Origin: DASZIT01 sp052143315
Lineage (GTDB): Bacteria; Actinomycetota; Acidimicrobiia; Acidimicrobiales; RAAP-2
Reading direction: 5' to 3'
DNA: 64,000 nt
Assembly (NCBI GenBank): GCA_052143315.1
Contig: JBKQTE010000091.1
Coordinates: forward strand, 1-64,000
A model generated the notes under the pieces. It made no database searches and had not been told where the DNA came from. It saw only the letters and a list, made by a program, of their open reading frames with translations. Both the position numbers and the translations under genes were made by a program. Shown piece by piece: positions 8,276 to 16,667 of the stretch. Each line of letters opens with the position of its first letter. Position 1 is the first letter of the stretch.

Positions 8276-9619
8276 ATGGCTCATCGCATCGAGGTCGAAC
8301 TCACCAGCCGAACGGACCAGGACACATGGACCTGGCGCGCCGCCGGCGCCAAGCAGCCCAGGGGGACGGTCGACGCCGCCCTGGTCCCGGCGGGATCTGA
8401 GCAGGGCACGGTGCTGCGCGCCGAGATCGAGACCACGCTGGACGGCTCCACCGTCCTGGCCCTGCTCCCCCTGAAGGCCAAGTCGGCACGGAAGATCGAG
8501 ACCATCGACATCATCGGCACCCCTCACGCCGGGCCGGACGTCAACGTGGTGCTGGCCGGAACGTCCAAGAAAGGCCGCCGCGAGCACCGATCGGACGGAG
8601 ACCGCGGCCGCGACCGCGGCGGAGAGCAGGGCGGTGCACGACGCCCGGCGGACCGCCGGCCCCGCCCGGAGGCGGGAACCGGTGAAGGCACGCGCCGGCC
8701 CCGCCCGGAATCGGGATCCGGTGGTGGCACCCGGGGGCCCCGCCCCGATCGCCCCGGGCGTGGCGAGGCTCCCTCCGGAACCGGCGGGGATGCCCGACGC
8801 GACCGTCCAGCCCGTCCCGCCGGACGTGACGGCGCCCGCCGACCGGCGCAGTCGACCACCTACCGCAACGCCGCCCTGTCCACCCTCAAGCCCGAACAGC
8901 TCCCGGTGGCCGAGCAGCTGCTGCGGGGCGGCATCCCCGCCGTCCGCCAGGCCATCGAGGAGCAGAACGCCCGGGCCCGCTCCGAGGGGCGGACCGAGGT
9001 CACCCCGGCTCCTCTGCTCGCCTTGGCCGAGCAGCTCCTGCCGGTGGTGAACCTGGCCGCATGGAAGGACCGCGCTTCGGCGGCCCGCTCCGGTGGCAAG
9101 GACGTCCCCCTCCGCGAGCTCCGCTCCATCGTGGCCTCGGCCTCGACCGTCACCCTGGACGAGGAAGGGCGCGAGTCCCTCACCGCCCTCCGGGCGACCT
9201 TGGACCAGCGGGTCACCGCCCTCCGGGAACGCTGGGTGGAGCGCATCACCGCCGCGCTCGACGAGGGGCGGGTGACCGACGCCGTCCGCGCCTCGATCAG
9301 GCCCCCGGAGCCGGCCACCCGGCTCTCCGCCGAGCTCGCCGTCCGCCTAGCCGAGGCGGCCGGACAGGCCATGAGCGGCGACACCTCCCCGGCCGACTGG
9401 CTGGCCCTGCTGGAAGTGGTGGTCGACTCACCGGTCCGCCGCAGCGTGAAGCCGGCGGGCATCCCGCCCGGGGCCGACGACTCCCTGCTGGCCGCCGCCC
9501 GACAGGCGTCCGGCTACGTGCCCGAGCTGGCCAGGCTCCTCGGCATTCCGATCCCTCCCCCACCGGGCCCCCGGCGTCCGGTGAGCACCCGGCCGGCCGC
9601 CAATCGTCGGAGCGCCTGA
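8276..9619 (+). CDS. Unrecognised protein with Arg/Gly/Pro-rich middle section
   Basis: A 447-residue protein I do not recognise. Residues 1-95 look like a compact beta-rich domain (RIEVELTSR, VLRAEIETTLDG, IETIDIIG). Residues about 98-195 are low-complexity and strongly basic, with many RG, RD and RPRP runs, resembling nucleic-acid-binding tails. Residues about 200-447 are helical (LKPEQLPVAEQLLRGG, AVRQAIEEQNARARSEGR) and end in a Pro/Arg tail. The mix suggests an RNA- or DNA-associated protein, but this is inference from composition only. The ATG at 8276 has no clear ribosome site; TAGCGT ends 10 bases upstream. It converges with the GNAT gene downstream. Confidence 0.75.
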   Translation: MAHRIEVELTSRTDQDTWTWRAAGAKQPRGTVDAALVPAGSEQGTVLRAEIETTLDGSTVLALLPLKAKSARKIETIDIIGTPHAGPDVNVVLAGTSKKGRREHRSDGDRGRDRGGEQGGARRPADRRPRPEAGTGEGTRRPRPESGSGGGTRGPRPDRPGRGEAPSGTGGDARRDRPARPAGRDGARRPAQSTTYRNAALSTLKPEQLPVAEQLLRGGIPAVRQAIEEQNARARSEGRTEVTPAPLLALAEQLLPVVNLAAWKDRASAARSGGKDVPLRELRSIVASASTVTLDEEGRESLTALRATLDQRVTALRERWVERITAALDEGRVTDAVRASIRPPEPATRLSAELAVRLAEAAGQAMSGDTSPADWLALLEVVVDSPVRRSVKPAGIPPGADDSLLAAARQASGYVPELARLLGIPIPPPPGPRRPVSTRPAANRRSA

Positions 9620-9658
9620 GCCGCTCGACAGCCGCCCCGAGCCGGGCCGGATCCGTGC

Positions 9659-10135
9659 TCACCCCAAGGCGTGGTGCATGGTCAGCAGCCTCGCCTTGAA
9701 GCCTGACGACTCGAAGAAGCCCTTGGCCGCGCGGTCGCCGGGGAGGGCCACGCCGTCGACGCCGGTGCACCCCTGCGCCTCCAGCCAGGCCATGGCGGTG
9801 GCCACCAGCAGGTGCCCGAGGCCCACGCCCCGTGCCTCCGGCTCCACGTAGCAGGCATCGATGACCCCCAACCGGGCTCCATCAGCCAACACGGCCACGT
9901 GACAGGCGGCGCACCCGGTGACCGACCCATCGAGAGTGCCCATCAGTACCCGGCGACCCTGGTCGGCCAGTAGCTCGTCGAAGCTCTCCACTCCCAGCAT
10001 GGCCAGTGGCTCGACCCCCGATACGGCCACCAGCAGCGGGCCGCCCCGTTGGGGGAGGACCGACGCCAGCAGCTCGGCGGCCAGCTCGTCGAAGCGCACC
10101 CGGTCACCGGGCCCGGCCACTCTCACCGCTTCCAT
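9659..10135 (-). CDS. GNAT-family N-acetyltransferase
   Basis: 158 residues, the usual length for a single GNAT domain. The acetyl-CoA loop is seen in VEPEARGVGLGHLLVATAMAW, with the R/Q-x-x-G-x-G/A pattern represented by ARGVGLG, followed by a C-terminal GFFESSGFKARL segment typical of the family. The substrate cannot be told from sequence. The ATG at 10135 is preceded by AAGGAG five bases away. It is the last gene of a three-gene run with the DUF4193 protein and a hypothetical (gaps 42 and 12 bases). Confidence 0.85.
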   Translation of the reverse strand: MEAVRVAGPGDRVRFDELAAELLASVLPQRGGPLLVAVSGVEPLAMLGVESFDELLADQGRRVLMGTLDGSVTGCAACHVAVLADGARLGVIDACYVEPEARGVGLGHLLVATAMAWLEAQGCTGVDGVALPGDRAAKGFFESSGFKARLLTMHHALG

Positions 10136-10177
10136 GCCAGCTCCTTCCGCCTGCGGCCCGACTGCCGAGGGAGGCGG

Positions 10178-10705
10178 CTAGGCCCGTTCGTCCAAGAGCT
10201 GGTCGATCCGGCTGAGGATGGTCCGGCGCCCTCTGGTACCGGCCTCGTACGCCCTGGCGGTGACCAGCTGGGACCGGCTCAGGCCGTCGAGCCGCTGCAC
10301 CACCTGGGAGGCGGACAGGGTGTCGAAGGCGGGGATCGCCAGCTCGGCGACGCTGGGGACGTGCACGGCCACCGTCGGCGGGCTGGGAGGGGCCGGCCGG
10401 GTGGAGCCGTTGCCCTCGGTGCCGATCGATCGCAGCCCGGTCGGGCCTGGAGGGGACCCGGGGACCGGCTTCCGATGATGTCGAACCACCTCCGAGCGCT
10501 TCACCAGCTCGCGGCGCCCGGCCCGGACGGCGAACTGGCCGACGGCCCGGGCCGAGGAGAGCTGGACGCCCAGCTTGTGGCGACCCAGCTCGGCCAGTTT
10601 GGGGAACTCCTCGAAGGCCGAGATCACCAGTCCGGCCGGGGCGAAGACGAGCGCGTCCAGCAGCCGCTCGTTCAGCGAACTGGCCTCCTCGGGCTCGTCA
10701 GCCAC
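10178..10705 (-). CDS. Hypothetical actinobacterial protein
   Basis: 175 residues with no firmly recognised family. The first 70 residues look like an amphipathic helical region (LNERLLDALVFAPAGLV, FPKLAELGRHKLG), loosely reminiscent of membrane- or lipid-surface proteins in actinobacteria. A Pro-rich linker (about 80-110) leads to a C-terminal helical segment (LDGLSRSQLVTARAYE, TILSRIDQLL). The GTG start at 10705 follows AGGA by seven bases. It lies 12 bases after the DUF4193 gene, so the two are probably co-transcribed. Function unknown. Confidence 0.7.
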   Translation of the reverse strand: MADEPEEASSLNERLLDALVFAPAGLVISAFEEFPKLAELGRHKLGVQLSSARAVGQFAVRAGRRELVKRSEVVRHHRKPVPGSPPGPTGLRSIGTEGNGSTRPAPPSPPTVAVHVPSVAELAIPAFDTLSASQVVQRLDGLSRSQLVTARAYEAGTRGRRTILSRIDQLLDERA

Positions 10706-10717
10706 CGCGGCGTCCTG

Positions 10718-11182
10718 TCACACGCAGTCCCGGCAGAGCATGTGCTTGCGGTCGGCCAACTGATTGGGATGCTTCACCAGAAAGCACGACCGGCACACGA
10801 ACTCGTCGGGCTGCTTGGGGAGCACCCGCTCGACCCCACCGTCCGACCGGTCCTCGGGCTCGGGAGCCTCCTCGTCCTCCTCGGGCTCCTCGACCACCAG
10901 GCGCTCCTTGAGGATCATGTCCAGACTCGCCTCGACGTCCTCGTCGTCGGGCTCCTCCTCCTCTTCCTCCTCGGACTCCTCGCCGGCGGCCGGCTTGGCC
11001 GGAACGACGGCGATCACGTCCTCGACCTCCTCCTCCTCCTCGACCGGGACGACCACAACGTCGTCGTCGTCCTCGACCGGCAGGACGTCGTCGTCCTCGA
11101 TCAGGTCGTCGTCGGCCAGCTCGTCGAGGTCGTCCTCGGCCAGCTCTTCCGGATCTTCTACTTCGTCGAGTTCTTGCGGCAT
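10718..11182 (-). CDS. DUF4193-like acidic protein with C-terminal zinc-binding Cys pairs
   Basis: 154 residues. The first two thirds are almost entirely Asp/Glu (runs such as EDDDD and EEEEEEE), then the end forms a small zinc-ribbon-like unit: FVCRSCFLVKHPNQLA ... MLCRDCV, two CxxC pairs. This matches the actinobacterial DUF4193 family, which is usually near 100 residues, so the acidic stretch is longer than normal here. The function of the family is unknown. An AGGG ribosome site lies just before the ATG. It is the first gene of a three-gene run. Confidence 0.85.
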   Translation of the reverse strand: MPQELDEVEDPEELAEDDLDELADDDLIEDDDVLPVEDDDDVVVVPVEEEEEVEDVIAVVPAKPAAGEESEEEEEEEPDDEDVEASLDMILKERLVVEEPEEDEEAPEPEDRSDGGVERVLPKQPDEFVCRSCFLVKHPNQLADRKHMLCRDCV

Positions 11183-11211
11183 ATCGGCCCTTCGATGATG
11201 AGTTGGCCGGG

Positions 11212-11217
11212 AGCATA
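11212..11217 (-). promoter_or_regulatory. Possible -10 element for the DUF4193 operon
   Basis: TATGCT on the minus strand lies about 30 bases before the DUF4193 start codon, leaving room for a short leader with an AGGG ribosome site. Confidence 0.35.
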
Positions 11218-11339
11218 GACGTTCGCGACCGGGCGTCGTGCAACTCAGGCGGTCGATTCCGTTCCCGGCGGGGCCCCCGGAGCGCCCGCCGTGGTCACCC
11301 GGTCCTCCGGGGCCGGCGGGTGTGTCCGGCGGTGGTCCA

Positions 11340-11446
11340 GGCGGTCAGACCCAGGGGCTCTTTGGCACCATTCCCCCGTTACCCTCGGCTGTCACCTACG
11401 GTATCGGGGGAACGTTCTCTACTCGAACCCCTGGGCCATCTCCGCC
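11340..11446. ncRNA. Candidate structured RNA: long imperfect stem-loop
   Basis: The 421-base gap 11183-11603 contains no convincing gene. Three nested helices can be drawn: GGCGG (11340-11344) with CCGCC (11442-11446); CCCAGGGG (11350-11357) with CCCCTGGG (11428-11435); and TTCCCCCG-T-TACC (11371-11383) with GGTA-T-CGGGGGAA (11400-11412). They are separated by fairly symmetric internal loops. No match to RNase P RNA, tmRNA, SRP RNA or a known riboswitch was recognised. Which strand is transcribed, and whether it is a leader, terminator or independent RNA, cannot be told. Confidence 0.35.
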
Positions 11447-11573
11447 TCTCACAGCATCCCCCCCGCAAGTCCTACTGGGCGGTGATCCACCGTGAGGCAT
11501 CTTTCGGGGCGTCTGGGACTGGGCGCACGTTACGCCATCAGTACCGGAGGTCGTCAAGCCACATTTCTCCAGT

Positions 11574-11607
11574 CTGACCAGGAGCGTTGTCCAACCTCCC
11601 TGGTCAG
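11574..11607 (-). terminator. Hairpin overlapping the thyX stop codon
   Basis: CTGACCAGG (11574-11582) pairs with CCTGGTCAG (11599-11607), extended by two more pairs after a bulge, with a loop of about 12 bases. The stop codon of thyX is inside the stem. No T-run follows, which is common for actinobacterial terminators. Confidence 0.45.
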
Positions 11608-13265
11608 GGACGTGAAGGAATTCGACCGGTCGCCGCCGTGGTTCGCTTCTCCTCGGCACGTCGCTCGGCGTCGAGGCGCCCGAGCTCGTGCTCGTCGCCG
11701 TGGTCGACGTGCGACATGGCCTCGGCGATGAGCCGGTGGCCGGCCTGGTCGGCGATGAGCCGGTGCATCTCCTGGGCCACCCACCGGTAGGAGGGATGGC
11801 CCTGGGGCCCCGAGCGGAGCTCGATCAGGTGCATGGCCTCCCGGGCGTTCATCTGCATCGAGTACCGGATCCGGAAGGCCAGGGCCACCGCGTAGGTCGA
11901 CTGGACCGGGAACGTCGGCACCATGGCGCCATGGAGGTCCCGGGACCGCTCCAGGGACGCCACATAACGAGCCGAGAGCCCAGCCTCCTCCACGATGGCC
12001 GGGATGTCGTAGCCGAGCGCCGGGCCCAGGGGCTGCCACTCGAGCGTCAGCATCCGGTGACGCTGGAGGTCCCGGAACGCCCCGTAGTCCGTCACCACGT
12101 CGAACCGGTAGCCGGTACGCTCGAACGCCCGTCCCGGCCGGTGCCGCCGGTTGGTGCGCTCGCCTACGTAGGCACGCAGCAGGGCCCGCCGGTCCTCGGC
12201 TCCCAACCCGGCCACCCTCCTGGCCACCTCCTCCTCGGAGCGGTCGGTCAGGGGCGCACAGATGGCGGCGATGACCTTCTCCTCGCCGTCGGGGTCGAAC
12301 TCGGTCAGCGTCACCGACGGCGCCCCGGACGGGCCGTCGGCCGGGACCTGGTCGCCGGCCACCAGGTCGGGGAAGAGCTCCCCGACCAGGCGGGCCGACT
12401 CGCCCCGGGTCTGCTCCAGGTACCGGGACCAGGCCCCACCCCGCTCGGGCCGGTCGATCCGCTGGAGGAACGAGGGGATCACCTTGCGGAGCTCCTCGAG
12501 CATCATGTCGGCGTACCGTCGCGCCTCGGGCAGGGGGTGGGAGCGCATCCGCAGCAGCAGCATCTCGTAGGACTGGCCGGTTCCGTAGATGCCGACGTTG
12601 GAGAGCGACGCCGCCGGCAGCAGCCCCCGGAGGGCGTCGAGGGCCTTGGCCTTCACCGCTTGGCGGTGCACGAAGTCGGAGTCTCCGGCCTGGCGGGGCG
12701 TCCGTCTGGCCAGCCAGGCCTGTGCCTCCACCAGCAGCTCGCCGTAGGTGTCGAACATCCGGTCCATCTCGCCCACGTAGCGGGCGCCCAGCGGCGAGTC
12801 GAGCAGGGCCGGGTCACGGTAGTAGCGGTAGTGGCCGGTGGTCAGCCGGCTGTCGTAGGCGATGTACCGGGTGGACTGCTCGAGGTACGCCATCAGACGC
12901 CCCCACTCGAGCACCTTGGTGAGCACGTTGGAGGCCTGCTCGCAGGCCAGGTGCACCCCACCGAGCTGTGCCACCGAGTCGTCGCCGTACTCGAAGAAGA
13001 CCTTCTCGTAGAGCTGTTCGGCCCGTTTCACCCCGACGGTGGCGTCGACGGTGGCGTCTCCGGTGATGTCGAGCTCTCCGACGAACTCGTCGAGGAACAG
13101 CCGGCGCAGGCTCTTCGGCGACCGGGAGTAACGTGCGAACAACGCCCCTTTGACCACCTCCGGCAGATTGACCAGGGCGAACACCGGTTGGTCCAGATTC
13201 GTGACATACCGCCGGAGGACGTCTTCCTCCTCGGCGCTGAACGTCTCCTCGGCGTAGGGGAACAT
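11604..13265 (-). CDS. Double-domain ThyX-like (flavin-dependent) thymidylate synthase
   Basis: A 553-residue protein, about twice the usual ThyX length (about 220-270). ThyX makes dTMP from dUMP with methylene-tetrahydrofolate, FAD and NADPH. Two ThyX-like halves are visible. The N-terminal half has YGDDSVAQLGGVHLACEQ and ends in EQSTRY (129-134), but the expected RHR is replaced by WGR (121-123). The C-terminal half keeps RHR (402-404), followed by MLTLEWQ instead of the usual SxNEQS, and has the NARE (473-476) and IELRS (481-485) substrate-site motifs. The classical signature is thus split between the halves. Long ThyX-like proteins of this kind exist in some Acidimicrobiia and Chloroflexota databases as far as I recall. 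It follows the helicase gene by 12 bases. Catalytic activity is likely but not certain. Confidence 0.75.
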   Translation of the reverse strand: MFPYAEETFSAEEEDVLRRYVTNLDQPVFALVNLPEVVKGALFARYSRSPKSLRRLFLDEFVGELDITGDATVDATVGVKRAEQLYEKVFFEYGDDSVAQLGGVHLACEQASNVLTKVLEWGRLMAYLEQSTRYIAYDSRLTTGHYRYYRDPALLDSPLGARYVGEMDRMFDTYGELLVEAQAWLARRTPRQAGDSDFVHRQAVKAKALDALRGLLPAASLSNVGIYGTGQSYEMLLLRMRSHPLPEARRYADMMLEELRKVIPSFLQRIDRPERGGAWSRYLEQTRGESARLVGELFPDLVAGDQVPADGPSGAPSVTLTEFDPDGEEKVIAAICAPLTDRSEEEVARRVAGLGAEDRRALLRAYVGERTNRRHRPGRAFERTGYRFDVVTDYGAFRDLQRHRMLTLEWQPLGPALGYDIPAIVEEAGLSARYVASLERSRDLHGAMVPTFPVQSTYAVALAFRIRYSMQMNAREAMHLIELRSGPQGHPSYRWVAQEMHRLIADQAGHRLIAEAMSHVDHGDEHELGRLDAERRAEEKRTTAATGRIPSRP

Positions 13266-13277
13266 GCCCGGATCACA

Positions 13278-15347
13278 CTACGACGGCTGCGACCCGTCAG
13301 GCGCGGACCCCACCGGGGCCGGGTCGTCGGCGGCCACCACCCCCCGACGGAGGAGGGCCACCGCCAGCGTGGCCGACTCCGCGGTGCCGCGGTCGGGCGC
13401 CACCTGACCGATCTGGCGGACCAGATCGATGAGCTGGCGGACATTCCGCACGAAGTCGCCGGGGGCCACGTCGCACTCCCGGAGCACCGTCGAGAGGAGG
13501 CCGCCACGGGCCCAGGCCGTCACCGAGGTGGCCAGGCCGCCGTCCGGCTGCCGGGTCCTCCGCAGCCCGTGACGCCGCTCCTCGGAGCGGAGCTCGGAGG
13601 CCAGCGCCGACAGGGCGTCGAGGCGTTCGGCCACCACCCGGGGACGGGGCTCGGGCAGGTCGTCGCCGGCCCGCCGCGCCTCGAAGGTGAGCCCTGACAC
13701 CACCCCGGCCAGCAGCGCCGGCTCCAGCCCGTCGAGCAGCCCGGTCCGCAGCGCCTCGGTGACCAGGAGGTCGGACTCGTGGTAAATGCCGGCCAGGAGC
13801 TGTCCGGGACCGCTGAGCCGCCAGCCCTCCACGTACCCCCGCCCCTCGAGCACCGACAGCCGGCGGTCGAGCTGGGCCGGCAGGGAGACCGAGCCCTTCG
13901 GAGCCTGCCACTGCCCGTAGGAGGCCGCCAGCAGGTCGTGGGCCTCTCGCCGGCTCCAGCGCCGCACCAGGTTGACGGCCAGGTTGTAGGTCGGGTGGAA
14001 GGAGGAGGTGAGGTCGGGCGACGGCGCCAGGGCGGTCGCCGCCACCGTGGCGAAGCTGGTGGCCTGCGACCAGAGGACCATGGCGTGGCCGACGGTGTCG
14101 ATCCCCCGCCGGCCGGCCCGACCGGTCAGCTGCTGGTACTCGCCCGAGGTGAGCGCCGAGGTGTCGCTCCCCCGGAACTTGGCGAACCGCTCCACCACCA
14201 CGGTCCGGGCCGGCATGTTGATCCCGAGCGCCAGTGTCTCGGTGGCGAACACCAGCTTGAGCAGGCCTTCGGCGAAGCACCGCTCGACCGCCTGGCGGAA
14301 GGCGGGGACCAACCCGGCGTGGTGGGGGGCGATCCCCGCCTCCAGCGCCGCCGACCACGGCCCGTAGCCGAGGGTCCGGAGGTCGTCATCGGTCAGGCGG
14401 TCCACCGACTCCTCGGTCAGCTGGCGGATCCGCTGCCGCTCCTCCGGGGACGTGAGCCGCAGCCCGTCCTGGAGGCACTGGCGGGTGGCGTCGTCGCACG
14501 CCGCCCGCGAGAAGATGAAGGTGATGGCCGGGAGCATCCCGGCCGAGGCCAGGTACTCGGCCACCTCGGTCCGGCGGGGCGTGCGGAACCGGTGACGGCT
14601 GTTGCGGCGCCGACGCTCGTCGAGGGCGAGGCCGTCCGGGTTCGGCCTGCCGCCCCGGAAGAGCGGCAGGACGGTGACCCGCTCGGTGCCGCGCTCGGCC
14701 ACCGCGTAGTGGTGCTGCAGGGTCACCGGCCGGTGGGTCTCCACCACCACCGCGGTCGGCCCGCGCACCGACGTCAGCCACGCCCCGAAGTCCCGGGCGT
14801 TGTTGACGGTGGCCGACAGGCTGACGAAACCGACCCGGGGCGGGGCCAGGACGAGGATCTCCTCCCACACCGAACCCCGGTAGGGGTCCTGAAGGTAGTG
14901 CACCTCGTCCAGGACGACGGCCAGCAGGCCGTCCAGCATGTCCGAGCGCCCGAAGAGCATGTTGCGGAGCACCTCGGTGGTCATGACCACGATCGGTGCG
15001 TGGGCCTGGTGAGAGATGTCCCCGGTCAGGAGACCGACCCGGTGGGCCCCGAAGGCGTCGGCCAGCTCGCCGAACTTCTGGTTGGACAGCGCCTTGATCG
15101 GGGTGGTGTAGAACGCCTTCCCCCCCAACGCCAGGGCCCGGGCGGCGGCGTACTCGGCCACCACCGTCTTGCCCGACCCGGTGGGGGCCGACACCAGCAC
15201 CGACTCGCCCCGGTCGACGGCGTCGAGGGCCACGTGCTGGAAGGGGTCGAGCGGGAAGCCCAGCCTGGCCTCGAACCGCTGCCGCAGACCGGCGATCCGG
15301 TCGTCCGGGGCACTCCGGGACGCCTCCCCGGCATGTCCCGGCGTCAT
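13278..15347 (-). CDS. helY: HelY/Ski2-like DEVH-box RNA helicase
   Basis: 689 residues of the Ski2/Mtr4 superfamily 2 helicases. Motif I APTGSGKT lies at 54-61, motif II DEVH in LDEVHYLQD, motif III SATVNN, and motif VI TGRAGRRG. A helical DSHCT-like end follows (about 560-689). Mycobacterial HelY is about 900 residues, so this version is shorter, mainly between the helicase core and the C-terminus. Its role is probably RNA remodelling or decay. The ATG overlaps the tatC stop codon (ATGA, 15344-15347), so the two are translationally coupled. The tatA-tatC-helY order beside proteasome genes matches the mycobacterial arrangement. Confidence 0.9.
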   Translation of the reverse strand: MTPGHAGEASRSAPDDRIAGLRQRFEARLGFPLDPFQHVALDAVDRGESVLVSAPTGSGKTVVAEYAAARALALGGKAFYTTPIKALSNQKFGELADAFGAHRVGLLTGDISHQAHAPIVVMTTEVLRNMLFGRSDMLDGLLAVVLDEVHYLQDPYRGSVWEEILVLAPPRVGFVSLSATVNNARDFGAWLTSVRGPTAVVVETHRPVTLQHHYAVAERGTERVTVLPLFRGGRPNPDGLALDERRRRNSRHRFRTPRRTEVAEYLASAGMLPAITFIFSRAACDDATRQCLQDGLRLTSPEERQRIRQLTEESVDRLTDDDLRTLGYGPWSAALEAGIAPHHAGLVPAFRQAVERCFAEGLLKLVFATETLALGINMPARTVVVERFAKFRGSDTSALTSGEYQQLTGRAGRRGIDTVGHAMVLWSQATSFATVAATALAPSPDLTSSFHPTYNLAVNLVRRWSRREAHDLLAASYGQWQAPKGSVSLPAQLDRRLSVLEGRGYVEGWRLSGPGQLLAGIYHESDLLVTEALRTGLLDGLEPALLAGVVSGLTFEARRAGDDLPEPRPRVVAERLDALSALASELRSEERRHGLRRTRQPDGGLATSVTAWARGGLLSTVLRECDVAPGDFVRNVRQLIDLVRQIGQVAPDRGTAESATLAVALLRRGVVAADDPAPVGSAPDGSQPS

Positions 15348-16093
15348 CGACGGATGATCTTACCGACGATGATCGACAGCTCGTAGAAGACGTACAGCGG
15401 AACGGCCAGGGCCAACATGGAGAACGGGTCGGAGCTGGGGGTGACCACGCCGGCCACCACCACGATCAGCACGATGGCCCACCGGCGCCACGACGAAAGC
15501 TGCTTGGGCGACAGCACCCCGGCTATCTCCAACGAGACCAGCACCACCGGGAAGAGGAAGGTCAGCCCGAACACGGTCATCATCAGCACGATCAGGCTGA
15601 GGTACTTGGTCGGGTCGATGATCTGGGTGAGGCTCGGGCCTCCGATGGCGTCGAGCCACCCGAGGGCGTGAGGGAAGGTCACGTACGCCACCAGGCAGCC
15701 GAACGAGAACAGGACGATCGACGAGACGATGAACGGGACGGCGTACTTCTTCTCTTTGGGGTTCAGCCCGGGGGTGATGAAGCGCCAGAACTCCCACAGC
15801 AGGACCGGTGAGGCCAGGAACAGCCCGCCATAGGCGGCGATCTTCACCCGCAGGGACAGCCCGTCCAGGGGGCCGGTGATGTAGAAGCCGCAGTGCTTCG
15901 GACCGACGGCCTGGCAGTAGGGCTCCTGCAGGAAGTGCAGGATCGGGTTGTAGGCCACGAACGCGAAGGTGGCGGTGATCACGAAGGCCACGGCGCAGAC
16001 CAGCACCCGGCGCCGGAGCTCGGTGAGGTGCTCCGCCAGCGTCATGGCGTCGGGCGTGGTGGTCCCGCGGCGGCGCTTCAGGGAGATGGCCAT
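15344..16093 (-). CDS. tatC: TatC, twin-arginine translocase core subunit
   Basis: 249 residues, normal for TatC. It has the N-terminal MTLAEHLTELRRRVL motif typical of the family, six predicted transmembrane segments, the conserved FKPGLxP-like region seen here as WRFITPGLNPKEKK, and FGLTFLFPVVLV. TatC recognises the twin-arginine signal of folded exported proteins. A GAGGACGA ribosome site precedes the ATG. It sits between tatA/B and helY. Confidence 0.95.
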   Translation of the reverse strand: MAISLKRRRGTTTPDAMTLAEHLTELRRRVLVCAVAFVITATFAFVAYNPILHFLQEPYCQAVGPKHCGFYITGPLDGLSLRVKIAAYGGLFLASPVLLWEFWRFITPGLNPKEKKYAVPFIVSSIVLFSFGCLVAYVTFPHALGWLDAIGGPSLTQIIDPTKYLSLIVLMMTVFGLTFLFPVVLVSLEIAGVLSPKQLSSWRRWAIVLIVVVAGVVTPSSDPFSMLALAVPLYVFYELSIIVGKIIRR

Positions 16094-16127
16094 CGTCTTC
16101 GTCCTCGTACCGGCGCGGTCCGCGGGT

Positions 16128-16598
16128 TCAGTTCATGCCGGGGTCGTCGGGAACGACCACCCCGGAGGCTCGGACCCGGTGGACCACCCCCCCGGGATCG
16201 GCGATGGAGATGCCGGGGACCTCGGGCACCTCCTCGGTGGCCGCCACCTCCCCGGACGGTCGGTTGGCGTCGGACGACGGCTGCACGACGTCACCGGTGG
16301 CACCGGGTGGCTGGGAGCCGGGGTCGGCCCCGGAGGTGGTCCCGTTCTCCGGGGCGTGGGTGTCGGCCAGGTTGTCGAGGAAGGACAGCGGAGAGCGGAC
16401 CGCCTGGGCGATCTTCTCGCTGGAGGGAAGATCGGGGAACGAGCCGCGCACGTCGCTCTCGAGCTTGTCGCGGAACCGGCGGAAGTCGCCCCACAGCCCG
16501 CCGATCTGCTTGGCCACCTTCGGCAGCTTGTCCGGACCCAGCACGATGAGCGCCACCACCAGGATGACGAGGATCTTGGCGGGGCTCAGGAACGGCAC
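16128..16598 (-). CDS. tatB: TatA/TatB-family twin-arginine translocase subunit
   Basis: 156 residues. A short N-terminal transmembrane helix (about 5-20), the hinge LGPDKLPK, and an amphipathic helix are followed by a long polar tail rich in Pro, Gly and Ser. The length and LGPDKLP hinge favour TatB over TatA, but the families are hard to separate by eye and this may serve both roles. The start is a GTG at 16598 with TACACT seven bases upstream, consistent with a leaderless message. It is followed by tatC after 34 bases. Confidence 0.88.
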   Translation of the reverse strand: MPFLSPAKILVILVVALIVLGPDKLPKVAKQIGGLWGDFRRFRDKLESDVRGSFPDLPSSEKIAQAVRSPLSFLDNLADTHAPENGTTSGADPGSQPPGATGDVVQPSSDANRPSGEVAATEEVPEVPGISIADPGGVVHRVRASGVVVPDDPGMN

Positions 16599-16605
16599 CT
16601 TCTCG

Positions 16606-16611
16606 AGTGTA
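16606..16611 (-). promoter_or_regulatory. Likely leaderless -10 element for tatA/B
   Basis: TACACT on the minus strand ends seven bases before the GTG start, with no ribosome site in between. Confidence 0.45.
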
Positions 16612-16667
16612 CCGGCGGCCCGGCGGTCGGGGAGGGCGTGGGCCCGGAGACGACCGTAGGGGGACGT

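Noticed and set aside
11420..11440. tRNA T-arm-like GGTTCGAG on the minus strand
   Set aside because: The flanking bases cannot form the 5-base T stem and no cloverleaf is possible.
11688..13697. Plus-strand frame of 669 codons opposite thyX
   Set aside because: Shadow frame in GC-rich DNA; the thyX strand carries clear motifs.
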